From assembly GCA_900538365.1 (NCBI GenBank), contig UPXT01000047.1, positions 1-18,446 of the forward strand: DNA of 18,446 nt. Direction: 5' to 3'. Each line of letters starts with the position of its first letter. Position 1 is the stretch's first letter. Under the pieces are notes generated by a model, which had not been told where the DNA came from, made no database searches, and saw only the letters and a list, made by a program, of their open reading frames with translations. Positions 1 to 7,648 of this stretch are shown piece by piece. A program made the translations under genes and the position numbers. The stretch comes from an uncultured Acidaminococcus sp. (GTDB lineage Bacteria; Bacillota; Negativicutes; Acidaminococcales; Acidaminococcaceae).

Positions 1-1
1 A

Positions 2-43
2 GAGGACACGCACCTGGACGGTCACTTTAGCGCCCCAAAATAA
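2..43 (+). CDS. Possible 3' end of an upstream protein gene (partial)
   Basis: One forward frame is open from the window edge to a TAA at 41-43 and would encode a 13-residue tail ending in HFSAPK. A strong terminator follows 20 bases later, so some plus-strand transcript clearly ends here. The other two forward frames also stop within 50 bases (TAG at 28-30 and at 46-48), so the choice of frame is a guess and no function can be given. Confidence 0.25.
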   Translation, partial: EDTHLDGHFSAPK

Positions 44-57
44 ATTATAGAACCACT

Positions 58-90
58 AAAAAAGGACTGCCTTAGGGCAGTCTTTTTTTT
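58..90. terminator. Bidirectional intrinsic terminator between upstream gene and the LysR gene
   Basis: GACTGCC (65-71) pairs with GGCAGTC (76-82) around a four-base loop. A T-run follows at 83-90 on the plus strand, and an A-run at 58-63 reads as T's on the minus strand. It can therefore end the incoming plus transcript and the minus-strand LysR transcript, whose stop is at 110. Confidence 0.85.
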
Positions 91-109
91 GGGGGCTGAT
101 ATATACAGG

Positions 110-1006
110 TTATAATGGTGTTGAAGCGGCATAGTGCTGCACGATCCAGTTCCGCACTTTCTTGACAACGGGCGAGAGGGGACGGTTCTTGTCCCAGCTG
201 AGGTAGACCGTACGGAAGAACTCCTGTTCATTTTCATTGATGGGAATGGCGATAACCCGTTCTGTTTGCATGGCGGGGACTTCAGGGAGAATGGACACGC
301 CAAACTTCAGGGCTACATACTGCAGGGCTGTATTGCATTCCTGAACTTCAAAGACCATATTGGGAATCATGGAGCGCTTGATAAAGGCCTGGTCAAGCTG
401 GGCACGAAGACTGCTCGTCTTGTTGAGGAGAACCATCGGTTCCTTGGCAAAATCGGCAAAGGTCACGGAACTTTTCTTAGCAAGGGGATGTTCCAGGTAA
501 ACCGTGAGATATAGTGGCTGCTTGGTCATGGTGACGCCTTCCAAGGCCTCATCTCTTCCTGTTGTGAACGCAAGGTCCAGCTTTCCGTTTTTAAGTTGTT
601 CACAGATATTGTAGGACGTGTCTTCCATGAACTGGAACCGAATGTCCTGGTTTTCTTTTTCTTCATAAAGGGCTTTCACGATGGGGGGAACCAAGGAAGC
701 AGAGATGGAGTGGAAATAGCCCAGACGGATATTCATAGGGGCTTTATCTTTCATTTGGCGCAGCGTTGCCTTTCCCTCTTCCAATAGGGCCATTGTTTTT
801 TTGACATAGGGAAGGAAGCGTTCTCCATAGGGCGTTAAGGCAATTTTACGTTTTTCTCGTTTAAACAGACTGATCCCCAGTTCCTTTTCCAGCTCGGCAA
901 TGGAATAGGAGAGGGAAGGCTGGGAAATATGGAGTTCTTCCGCGGCGCGGGTATAATGAAGGACCCGTGCCAAGGTTTCAAAATAAAGAAGCTGTAGTAG
1001 GGTCAT
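110..1006 (-). CDS. LysR-type transcriptional regulator
   Basis: A 298-residue LysR-family regulator, the usual length for the family. Residues 1-60 form the winged helix-turn-helix, with the typical RAAEELHISQPSLSYSIAEL recognition region followed by ELGISLF. The remainder matches the periplasmic-binding-protein-like effector domain, with the common sequence IRLGYF near residue 93. The start is taken at 1006 because GAGGTGA lies 5 bases upstream of that ATG; an in-frame ATG 33 bases further upstream lacks such a site and would lie at the predicted transcription start. The gene is divergent from the CoA-acylating aldehyde dehydrogenase at 1286, the classic arrangement for a LysR regulator and its target. 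A perfect inverted repeat overlaps its own -10 box, suggesting autorepression. The effector cannot be told from sequence. Confidence 0.92.
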   Translation of the reverse strand: MTLLQLLYFETLARVLHYTRAAEELHISQPSLSYSIAELEKELGISLFKREKRKIALTPYGERFLPYVKKTMALLEEGKATLRQMKDKAPMNIRLGYFHSISASLVPPIVKALYEEKENQDIRFQFMEDTSYNICEQLKNGKLDLAFTTGRDEALEGVTMTKQPLYLTVYLEHPLAKKSSVTFADFAKEPMVLLNKTSSLRAQLDQAFIKRSMIPNMVFEVQECNTALQYVALKFGVSILPEVPAMQTERVIAIPINENEQEFFRTVYLSWDKNRPLSPVVKKVRNWIVQHYAASTPL

Positions 1007-1032
1007 GGAATCACCTCGTTTGTGCATACATA

Positions 1033-1056
1033 CTCTCATCTATTGTATCATGAGAG
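1033..1056. promoter_or_regulatory. Inverted repeat over the LysR gene -10 box, likely autoregulatory operator
   Basis: CTCTCAT (1033-1039) and ATGAGAG (1050-1056) are perfect inverted arms around 10 bases. Within the spacer, on the minus strand, lies TACAAT (1047-1042) preceded by TG, an extended -10 element that would start transcription near 1035, about 30 bases before the LysR start codon. LysR proteins bind dyads of this size, usually with a T-N11-A core; here the core spacing is 10. Assigning it to this regulator is an inference. Confidence 0.55.
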
Positions 1057-1175
1057 CCGGTCCTTGGATACGGAAAAACAGGAAAAGCCTTTTGTTGGGG
1101 AGATTTTTAGAAAAAATTCAGAATAACACGAAGAGTTTGATAGAAGTGCTCTATGAATAGATGAGAAAATGCGTA

Positions 1176-1205
1176 TTGGACTTTCATGCCTATCTACGGC
1201 ATACT
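1176..1205 (+). promoter_or_regulatory. Possible promoter of the aldehyde dehydrogenase gene
   Basis: TTGGAC (1176-1181) and CATACT (1200-1205) are separated by 18 bases, a weak sigma-70-like pair, as expected of an activator-dependent promoter. AGATGAG, the half-site seen in the LysR operator, occurs just upstream at 1159-1165 and just downstream at 1212-1218. The remaining 70 bases of leader before the start codon show nothing distinctive. Confidence 0.35.
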
Positions 1206-1285
1206 AAAGGCAGATGAGATGTATCGAAAATTTCGGAAGGGTCTCTTTACGGCGGCCTTTCCCCTGTAAAAAGGAGCGTTTACTT

Positions 1286-2722
1286 ATGGCAAAAGAAGTT
1301 ACCCCAGAACAGATTGCTCAAATCGATGAAATGGTTGCCCGTGCCCATACGGCTCTTGATATTATTGCAACGTACGATCAACAGCGCGTTGACCGTCTCT
1401 GCCAGGCTGTTGCAGCCGCCGTCTGCGATATGAAGGTCTGGGCGCCGATCTGTGATGAAGCTGTTGACGAAACTTCTCTTGGTGATAAAGTGACCAAGAG
1501 AAACAAGAGAAATAAAATTAAGTTGATTCTCCGGGACTGCCTGCGTCAGCCCAGTGTCGGCATCATTGAAGAAAATCCTGAAAAAGGACTTGTGAAGTAC
1601 GCCAAACCGGCTGGTGTCATCGCTTCCCTCGTTCCGACGACGAACCCTTGCTTGACTCCTGCTGGTCAGATTGTATACGCTATCAAAGCACGTGACGTCA
1701 TGATCTGCTCTCCCCATCCGAGAGCCAAGGTCGTAACGAATAAGATCATCGACATCATCCGTGCGACCCTCGTTCGCGAAGGAGCTCCGGCAGATATCAT
1801 CCAAGGCATTAAAGATCCGTCCATCAACCTGACGAAAGTCCTCATGGAACGCTGCGACCTCGTTATTGCAACGGGCGGCCGTCCCATGGTCAAATCTGCT
1901 TATTCTTCCGGTACACCAGCCTATGGTTCCGGTGCCGGCAATGCAACGGTTATCATTGATGACACGTGCAATACGCCGGAACGGCAGAAAGAAGCCGCTG
2001 AAAACACTCGTATTTCCAAGACTAGTGACTTTGGTTCTGGCTGCTCCTGCGACGGCAACCTTGTCATCCATGAATCCATTTATGATGACTTCGTTAAGGC
2101 TCTTGTCGCTGAAGGCGCATACCTTGCCAATGAAGAAGAGGCTGAGAAACTGAAGAAAGTCATGTGGGATGAGACAGGCCACCGTCTGCCGAACACTGTT
2201 GCCATCAGTCCTCAGAAACTGGCCCTTGCTGCTGGCTTTGAAATCCCTGAAGACCGCAAGTTCATTGCAGTAACGGGCGGCGGCATCAACGATATCGGCA
2301 AGGAACACTTCTTCTCCAGTGAAAAACTGACGACCCTCCTGGCCCTCTTCAAATATGAAGGCGAATTCGAAAATGCCCTCACCATGATGCAAGCTCTCTT
2401 CAATGTAGGCGGTAAAGGCCATTCCTGCGGCATTTACTCCTTCAGCGATGACCACATCCATCGCCTGGGCATGGCTGCCCCTGTTTCCCGCATCATGGTC
2501 CGTCAGCCGAACAATCGCGGCAACGCCGGCTCTGCTTGGAACGGCATGCCTCCGACTTCTTCCATGGGCTGCGGCACTTGGGGTGGCAACATCGTTTCTG
2601 AGAACATTACCCTGAAACATTATATGAATACCACATGGGTTGCTCGGCCGATTGCCAAGGATATGCCTTCCAACGAGGAACTCTTCGGTGACTTCTTCAA
2701 GCCGGGCATGGACGAAGAATAA
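1286..2722 (+). CDS. CoA-acylating aldehyde dehydrogenase (SauS/EutE/SucD-like)
   Basis: A 478-residue aldehyde dehydrogenase of the CoA-acylating branch, which oxidises an aldehyde to its acyl-CoA with NAD(P)+ or runs in reverse. Family signs are VPTTNP at residues 116-121, SPHPRA at 142-147, the catalytic Cys253 within GSGCSCDGN, and the C-terminal MGCGTWGGN at 427-435, which corresponds to the L/F-GCG-W-GN signature of AdhE and SucD relatives. It has no iron alcohol dehydrogenase domain, so it is not AdhE. The C-terminal stretch reminds me most of sulfoacetaldehyde dehydrogenase (SauS), but acetaldehyde or succinate semialdehyde are equally possible substrates. The ATG at 1286 has AAGGAG nine bases upstream; a longer frame from 1214 lacks one. 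It stands alone between a divergent LysR gene and a terminator, so no neighbour reveals its substrate. Confidence 0.88.
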   Translation: MAKEVTPEQIAQIDEMVARAHTALDIIATYDQQRVDRLCQAVAAAVCDMKVWAPICDEAVDETSLGDKVTKRNKRNKIKLILRDCLRQPSVGIIEENPEKGLVKYAKPAGVIASLVPTTNPCLTPAGQIVYAIKARDVMICSPHPRAKVVTNKIIDIIRATLVREGAPADIIQGIKDPSINLTKVLMERCDLVIATGGRPMVKSAYSSGTPAYGSGAGNATVIIDDTCNTPERQKEAAENTRISKTSDFGSGCSCDGNLVIHESIYDDFVKALVAEGAYLANEEEAEKLKKVMWDETGHRLPNTVAISPQKLALAAGFEIPEDRKFIAVTGGGINDIGKEHFFSSEKLTTLLALFKYEGEFENALTMMQALFNVGGKGHSCGIYSFSDDHIHRLGMAAPVSRIMVRQPNNRGNAGSAWNGMPPTSSMGCGTWGGNIVSENITLKHYMNTTWVARPIAKDMPSNEELFGDFFKPGMDEE

Positions 2723-2792
2723 GTAAGACCTTTATAGAAAATCCTTTGGGAAAGCGCCTCCTCTATCTCCGTTTTCCCTTCCTACTTAGTAC

Positions 2793-2833
2793 AATGCAGC
2801 AGAAGGTGACTTGCTCCCTTCTGCTGCATTTTT
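2793..2833 (+). terminator. Intrinsic terminator after the aldehyde dehydrogenase
   Basis: A perfect 14-base-pair stem, 2793-2806 with 2817-2830, carries the core GCAGCAGAAGG. The loop is ten bases and the stem runs into five T's at 2829-2833. It isolates the dehydrogenase from the MoxR unit. Confidence 0.9.
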
Positions 2834-2845
2834 GGTGCCCAAAGC

Positions 2846-2874
2846 TTGCCTTGGGAAAAATTTTCAAGTAAGAT
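2846..2874 (+). promoter_or_regulatory. Promoter of the MoxR-VWA unit
   Basis: TTGCCT (2846-2851) and TAAGAT (2869-2874) are exactly 17 bases apart, just after the preceding terminator and about 60 bases before the MoxR start codon. Both boxes differ from consensus at two positions. Confidence 0.6.
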
Positions 2875-2936
2875 GGAAACATTACAGAACCACAAAGGGC
2901 CTGCCCTTATCGGGGCGGCCATGAAAAGGAGAATTT

Positions 2937-3737
2937 ATGAAACAATTCCAAGGAAGTGATACGTATATTGCCTCGCCGGAGCTTGTTCGCAGCGTCAACA
3001 TTGCAGCGGCACTCCAAAAACCGCTCCTCATCAAAGGAGAACCGGGAACGGGCAAGACCATGCTGGCCCAGTCCATTGCGGACAGCCTGGGCATGAAGCT
3101 TTTCATTTGGAACATCAAATCCACGACAAAGGCTCAGGACGGGCTCTATGTCTATGATACGGTGCAGCGTCTTTACGACAGCCAGTTTGGTGCCGAAGGG
3201 GTGGATGACATAAAAAAATACATTCATCTGGGCAAGCTGGGAGAGGCTTTCTGCGAAGACGAGCAGAGCGTCCTTCTCATTGACGAAATCGATAAGGCGG
3301 ACTTGGAATTTCCTAATGACCTTTTGTGGGAACTGGATCGCATGGAATTCCATATTCCCGAAACGGGGGAGACGGTCCGAGCCAAAAAGCGGCCCGTTGT
3401 CATCATTACGTCCAATGCGGAAAAGGAACTACCGGACGCTTTCCTGCGCCGCTGTATCTTCCACTACATTGCCTTCCCAGAACCGGACATGATGCGCCAA
3501 ATCATTCATGCCCATGATCCCAACTTGGAGGAATCCTTGGTCAATGCGGCCATTAAGGCGTTCTACAACCTCCGCAAGCTGAGCGGCCTTTCCAAGAAAC
3601 CAGGTACCTCGGAACTTCTTGACTGGGTCAGGGCCCTTGTCATTGGGGGCATTGATGCGGAGATCCTATCTGAAGAGCTTCCTTTTATTGGCGTACTTCT
3701 CAAAAAGACAGAAGACTTGAAACGCGTGGGGTATTGA
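2937..3737 (+). CDS. MoxR-family AAA+ ATPase
   Basis: A 266-residue AAA+ ATPase of the MoxR type, which uses ATP to remodel or mature a partner complex, usually together with a VWA-domain protein. The Walker A motif GEPGTGKT is at residues 34-41 and the Walker B LLIDEID at 113-119, followed by a sensor-1-like VVIITSNAEKELPDAFLRR. The last 70 residues form the small alpha-helical lid. GGAG lies seven bases before the ATG at 2937. The stop is one base before the next start codon, so the two genes are translationally coupled. The downstream VWA/CoxE-like protein is the expected partner; the client cannot be identified because no metalloenzyme gene is adjacent. Confidence 0.92.
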   Translation: MKQFQGSDTYIASPELVRSVNIAAALQKPLLIKGEPGTGKTMLAQSIADSLGMKLFIWNIKSTTKAQDGLYVYDTVQRLYDSQFGAEGVDDIKKYIHLGKLGEAFCEDEQSVLLIDEIDKADLEFPNDLLWELDRMEFHIPETGETVRAKKRPVVIITSNAEKELPDAFLRRCIFHYIAFPEPDMMRQIIHAHDPNLEESLVNAAIKAFYNLRKLSGLSKKPGTSELLDWVRALVIGGIDAEILSEELPFIGVLLKKTEDLKRVGY

Positions 3738-3738
3738 G

Positions 3739-4932
3739 ATGTTTACGGATTTTCTCTATCTGCTTCGGGCCTATGGACTGCCTGTGGGGCTTGTCGAGTG
3801 GACGGCCCTCATGGATGGACTCCGCTTGGGCCTTGAAAAGGAAAGTCTTATGGAGTTCTACCACATGGCACGGGCCATCTTGGTCAAACGGGAAACCGAT
3901 TACGACCGTTTCGACCAAGCCTTTGCAGTTTATTTCAAGGGCCTGGCAGATCATGCGGACCTATCGGAAGAGATGGAACGATGGCTTTCCCACGCCCTCA
4001 CCCTATCAGCTCCCGATTTTGAAGCGGCCCGCCTCCTCTGGGAGAACAAGAGCCTTGAAGAGATTCGGGAAATCATGCGCCAGCGTATAAATGAGCAAAA
4101 AGAGGAACACCATGGCGGCAGTAAATGGATTGGTACGGGCGGTATTACGGCCTTTGGCCATTCGGGCTATGCTCCTAAGGGTATCCGTATCAGGGGTCAG
4201 CGCGGCGGAGGGCACGCCTTGAAGGTGGCCGAAGAACGTCATTTCCGTGATTTCCGTGATGACCATGTGCTTGAAATCCGCCAGTTCCAGGTTGCCCTGC
4301 GTAAGCTGCGCCGCCTTTCGAATCGGGAAGAGACCCCGGCTGCGGAACTGGATGTGGAGGGCACTATTGCTGCAACGACGAAAAGGGGCGGCCAACTGGA
4401 AATTGTCATGAAAAAACCTCGCAAGAACCAGACCAAACTGCTGCTTCTCATGGACAGCGGTGGCTCCATGGATGCCTATATTACCCTTTGTACACGTCTT
4501 TTTCAGGCTGTTCACAAAGGGCACCATTTCAAGGACCTCAAGACCTACTATTTTCATAACTGCTGGTACGAGAATTTCTTTCGGGACCCCAGCTGCGTCT
4601 GGTCCAATCGGATTGCGACGGAAGCGGTCCTTCATAACATCAAGAGTGAATATAAGGTTATTGTGGTTGGGGACGCTCATATGGGGCCCTACGAGCTCCT
4701 TGCCGTGGATGGGAACATCGATGACTGGCATGGCAACGAAAAGCCTGGCCTTGAATGGATCCAGATGGTAAGGCGTCACTTTCCTCATATGGTCTGGCTC
4801 AATCCTCTCCATGAAAAGCTCTGGCATTATGACTACAGTATGCGGACCGTGGGCATCATCGCAAAGCAAGTACCCATGTTTCCCCTTACGTTAAAAGGTC
4901 TTGAAAAGGCCATTGACCATCTGCAGAAATGA
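3739..4932 (+). CDS. VWA domain protein, CoxE-like, partner of MoxR
   Basis: A 397-residue soluble protein with an N-terminal helical region (about 1-220) and a C-terminal von Willebrand factor A domain. The metal-site motif is DSGGSM at residues 239-244, so the usual second ligand (DxSxS) is Gly here; I recall the same DxGGS form in other CoxE-like proteins, so it is probably a family trait rather than damage. VIVVGDAHMGPYELL later in the domain fits the strand carrying the distal Asp ligand. No signal peptide or membrane helix is evident, so it should act in the cytoplasm. The ATG follows the MoxR stop after one base and has only a weak purine run (GTGGGG) upstream, which fits coupled translation. 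MoxR-VWA pairs act as chaperones for metal insertion or complex assembly; the target is unknown. Confidence 0.87.
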   Translation: MFTDFLYLLRAYGLPVGLVEWTALMDGLRLGLEKESLMEFYHMARAILVKRETDYDRFDQAFAVYFKGLADHADLSEEMERWLSHALTLSAPDFEAARLLWENKSLEEIREIMRQRINEQKEEHHGGSKWIGTGGITAFGHSGYAPKGIRIRGQRGGGHALKVAEERHFRDFRDDHVLEIRQFQVALRKLRRLSNREETPAAELDVEGTIAATTKRGGQLEIVMKKPRKNQTKLLLLMDSGGSMDAYITLCTRLFQAVHKGHHFKDLKTYYFHNCWYENFFRDPSCVWSNRIATEAVLHNIKSEYKVIVVGDAHMGPYELLAVDGNIDDWHGNEKPGLEWIQMVRRHFPHMVWLNPLHEKLWHYDYSMRTVGIIAKQVPMFPLTLKGLEKAIDHLQK

Positions 4933-4980
4933 AAAAGACTGTGAAGACGCGGGATTTTCCGCTCCTTCACAGTCTTTTTT
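4932..4980. terminator. Bidirectional terminator between the VWA gene and aroD
   Basis: GACTGTGAAG (4937-4946) pairs with CTTCACAGTC (4965-4974), with A's before and T's after the stem, so it can end transcription in both directions. The 18-base loop can itself pair GCGG with CCGC. It starts at the VWA stop codon and ends eight bases from the aroD stop. Confidence 0.88.
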
Positions 4981-4988
4981 GGCTTTTG

Positions 4989-5744
4989 TCAGTTGAGGCT
5001 CTTGAGGTAAATGGAAAGCTGGTTGGCCGGCAGCTGTCCCGGGGCGGAAGCCTTTCCAGCCGTGCCAAAGGTTACGGCTGATCCGAAAACTTCGCCGCAG
5101 ATACGGCTGATGACGCCTAATTTCCCCATGCTCATGGTAATGACTGGCGTCGTGTTATGTTCTTCCTTCATGGCAAGGGTTGCATCAAGAAGGCGTAAAA
5201 CATCCCGTTCCGAGCGGGGCGTGACGGCAAATTTCACGATGTCTGCACCAAGATCCTGCATCTGGCAAAGGTTTCCTACAATGACATCGCGGTCCGGTGT
5301 ATTGATATTATTGTGACGGCTGACAATTACCTTGACGCCAGCCTTATGGGCTGCTTCGACGATGGTGCGCACAGCCTTATCACCGCGAGACAGTTCGACA
5401 TCCACAAGATCGATGAGCCCGCTGTCAATGACGGCAAGGTTCAGGGCCACGTAGTCCGCGGTGTCGATTTCAAGGACGCCCATTTCGACACTCGTCCGGA
5501 TGGTGAAGAGGATGGGGTCTTCAGGCAGGGAATTTCTCAGATACATCATAGGTTTGATACGGACTTCTGGATCGGCAAGATCTTTATAGAAATCAGCGCG
5601 CCACTCAATCATGTCGTGGGGAGAATTTTCGATGAGCCGGACTGATTTCTTGACGCCGTCAAGATCTGTATCCGTAATGGGAATGCAGATTTTGGGAATC
5701 CCGTCACCGATTTTTACATTACGTACCTTTACTACTCTTGACAT
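4989..5744 (-). CDS. aroD: 3-dehydroquinate dehydratase, type I
   Basis: A 251-residue class I dehydroquinase, which dehydrates 3-dehydroquinate to 3-dehydroshikimate through a Schiff base in the third step of the shikimate pathway. Catalytic His144 lies in SRHN and the Schiff-base Lys171 in DIVKFAV. Glu87 in the RTSVEMG segment and Arg214 in GVISRICGE match substrate-binding positions of the family, all offset by one from Salmonella numbering. Length is standard. The start is placed at 5744, with AGGAGG seven bases upstream; a longer frame to 5822 would run through the promoter region. It is divergent from aroK, which catalyses a later step in the same pathway, and converges on the MoxR-VWA unit. 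Confidence 0.95.
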   Translation of the reverse strand: MSRVVKVRNVKIGDGIPKICIPITDTDLDGVKKSVRLIENSPHDMIEWRADFYKDLADPEVRIKPMMYLRNSLPEDPILFTIRTSVEMGVLEIDTADYVALNLAVIDSGLIDLVDVELSRGDKAVRTIVEAAHKAGVKVIVSRHNNINTPDRDVIVGNLCQMQDLGADIVKFAVTPRSERDVLRLLDATLAMKEEHNTTPVITMSMGKLGVISRICGEVFGSAVTFGTAGKASAPGQLPANQLSIYLKSLN

Positions 5745-5779
5745 ATCTTGCCCTCCTACTTTGCTTCTATGCTTCTGTA

Positions 5780-5808
5780 TTGTCAAAAAATAAGAATAAG
5801 TGTATTCT
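5780..5808 (+). promoter_or_regulatory. Promoter of aroK, overlapping a minus-strand -35 box for aroD
   Basis: TTGTCA (5780-5785) and TATTCT (5803-5808) are 17 bases apart and point to aroK, giving a leader of about 130 bases. The overlapping minus-strand bases 5786-5781 read TTGACA, a perfect -35 box pointing to aroD, although its partner -10 (CAAAGT, 17 bases on) is poor. The two divergent promoters probably compete. The rest of the 200-base gap shows no clear structure. Confidence 0.55.
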
Positions 5809-5945
5809 ATGGTGAGACGCACGATTTGTCAAATCAAAGCTGGAAAAGGGCCGCCTTTGTTCTAATGGACAGAATGAACTGTATCAGGTTGAACAGACGC
5901 TTGCCCAATGATGAAAATGATGCATGAATCAAGGAGGAGCCCTTT

Positions 5946-6455
5946 GTGAAAAATATAATCTTCATTGGCATGCCTGGGGCGGGCAAAACGACCATTGGAA
6001 AAGAAGTGGCTCGCATCCTGGCACGTCCCTTCTTTGACAGTGATGTTCGGCTAAAAGAAAGGATCCATCGGGACATCAAGGAACTATTTCGGGAAAGCGA
6101 GGCAGCCTTTCGCCGGGAGGAAACAGAAACCCTGCGGGAACTTTGTCAAAAAGAGGAAATCGTTCTTTCCTGCGGTGGTGGCGTTATCAAAAAGGCCGAG
6201 AATGTGGCTCTTCTTAAACATGGGGGCTTCCTCATTTTTCTGGACCGTCCCCTTGAGGCCATCGCTTCGTCCGTGGACCAGACGGGACGACCTCTGCTTT
6301 CTTCATCAAAAAACCGTCTCAAAGAGCTTTATGATGAACGCTATCCCCTTTATCTTGCTGCTGCAGACCTATATATTCCCGTTCAGGGCGGTATCCAGGA
6401 AACCGTGGGGGACGTTCTTGCCGCGCTGATAAAAACGGGCCTGGTTGATGGCTAA
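5946..6455 (+). CDS. aroK: Shikimate kinase
   Basis: A 169-residue P-loop kinase that phosphorylates shikimate at the 3-hydroxyl with ATP, the fifth step of the shikimate pathway. The Walker A motif GMPGAGKTT spans residues 8-16, the shikimate-binding acidic pair is DSD at 31-33, FR follows in EAAFRREET, the second substrate loop is CGGGVI, and the lid Arg lies in GRPLL. The family GE before xxFR is replaced by SE, a minor deviation. The start is GTG at 5946 with AAGGAGG eight bases upstream; no better ATG exists in frame. It is followed after 72 bases by the mscS-like gene and may be co-transcribed with it. Confidence 0.93.
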   Translation: MKNIIFIGMPGAGKTTIGKEVARILARPFFDSDVRLKERIHRDIKELFRESEAAFRREETETLRELCQKEEIVLSCGGGVIKKAENVALLKHGGFLIFLDRPLEAIASSVDQTGRPLLSSSKNRLKELYDERYPLYLAAADLYIPVQGGIQETVGDVLAALIKTGLVDG

Positions 6456-6527
6456 GGCCCTTTTTGTTATGCTATAGAAAGAAAAAAGGACAAGCGCTTC
6501 AAATAACCTCAGCCAAGGAGGCACGAC

Positions 6528-7583
6528 ATGGAACCTACGTTACTCAAGGAATGGCTACCCGTTTTTGTGATTGGTGCAGTCACTGTCATTGTCTATATGC
6601 TGTTTCGCATCCTATCTACACGGGCCATTCGCTTTATCCTCAATAAACTGCCTGATGATGCAGACCAGAATATCGCGACAGCCCTTTATAAACCTGGCCG
6701 CCTTGCCATCATTTCCAGCGGTATTTATTTTATGGCCCAGACAGCACCCCTTGATGTGCCACGAATCCAGACTTTTGTACAACATGTCATGGCGAGCTTT
6801 GTCATTATTGCATTCCATTGGGTTTGGTACAATTTTTTCAGCTCTACGAATTACGTTTTTTCTTTCTTGACGAAAAAAGGCAAATGGAGTCTTGATGCGA
6901 CCTTGGGAAACTTTATTTCCATGTGCCTGCGCATCCTTGTTATCTGTTTCTGCATAGCTGCCGTTGTGAGCTTCTGGGGCTTTGACATCAGCGGCTTTGT
7001 CGCCGGCCTTTCCATTGGCGGACTTGCTGTTTCCTTGGCGGCCAAAGATTCTCTTTCCAATATCATTGCCTGCTGCATCATTATGCTTGATCATCCGTTC
7101 CGCATTGGTGACTGGATTGTCTGCAATGAGATTGAAGGGGCTGTCGAATCGATTTCTTTTCGCAGCACGAATGTCCGTACACTGGCCCAAGGGCTCGTCA
7201 ACATTCCTAATTCCCTGATCATTTCAACGCCCATCGTCAATTATTCTGTACGGGAGCGCCGCCGCATTGAAATGACGGTCGGCGTGACCTACGATACGAC
7301 AAGCGAGCAGATGAAGACCCTTATTGAGGACCTGACGGAAGCGTTGAAAAACCATCCTCAGATCATCAATCAGGACATTTCTGTCGCCTTTACGGACCTT
7401 GCTGACAGCAGCCTCAATATCCTCATCATTTGCCACACGTATGAAACAAGCTATGCTGCTTATCTCAAGGTACGTGAAAAAGTGAACCTCCTTGTCATGG
7501 ATATCCTTGCAAAAGACGGGGTGTCCTGTGCTTTCCCGAGTAGGAGCATTTATGTGGAGACCCTTCCCAGCGAAAAAAAATAG
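6528..7583 (+). CDS. MscS-family mechanosensitive ion channel
   Basis: A 351-residue inner-membrane channel of the small-conductance mechanosensitive family, which opens on membrane tension to release solutes during osmotic downshock. Hydrophobic helices are visible near residues 9-29, 57-75, 85-103 and 130-150. The pore helix follows at about 152-185, rich in Gly and Ala (FVAGLSIGGLAVSLAAKD), and leads into PFRIGDWI at 190-197, the most conserved MscS segment. The C-terminal 150 residues are the cytoplasmic beta and alpha/beta domains. It has one or two more membrane helices than E. coli MscS. AAGGAGG precedes the ATG at 6528 by seven bases. A terminator follows 30 bases after the stop. Nothing ties it functionally to aroK beyond position. 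Confidence 0.93.
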   Translation: MEPTLLKEWLPVFVIGAVTVIVYMLFRILSTRAIRFILNKLPDDADQNIATALYKPGRLAIISSGIYFMAQTAPLDVPRIQTFVQHVMASFVIIAFHWVWYNFFSSTNYVFSFLTKKGKWSLDATLGNFISMCLRILVICFCIAAVVSFWGFDISGFVAGLSIGGLAVSLAAKDSLSNIIACCIIMLDHPFRIGDWIVCNEIEGAVESISFRSTNVRTLAQGLVNIPNSLIISTPIVNYSVRERRRIEMTVGVTYDTTSEQMKTLIEDLTEALKNHPQIINQDISVAFTDLADSSLNILIICHTYETSYAAYLKVREKVNLLVMDILAKDGVSCAFPSRSIYVETLPSEKK

Positions 7584-7613
7584 GTTCTTCACTAAAATAA
7601 TAAACAATTTTTC

Positions 7614-7648
7614 AGCCAAAAGAACGCCTTTTTCTTTTGGCTTTTTTT
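7614..7648 (+). terminator. Intrinsic terminator after the mscS-like gene
   Basis: AGCCAAAAGAA (7614-7624) pairs perfectly with TTCTTTTGGCT (7632-7642) around a seven-base loop, followed by a T-run to 7648. The next gene's promoter begins inside the distal arm. Confidence 0.88.

Noticed and set aside
22..303. A 93-codon minus-strand frame at the left edge
   Set aside because: It crosses the terminator and overlaps the 3' end of the LysR gene in another frame.
1280..2620. A 446-codon minus-strand frame
   Set aside because: It is antisense to the acylating aldehyde dehydrogenase, has no ribosome binding site and a low-complexity, Arg- and Asp-rich product.
4006..4869. A 287-codon minus-strand frame
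   Set aside because: It is antisense to the VWA gene, with no ribosome binding site or recognisable domain.
5863..5925. A 20-codon frame upstream of aroK
   Set aside because: It starts at an ATG without a ribosome binding site and has no attenuation structure after it; chance is the simplest explanation.
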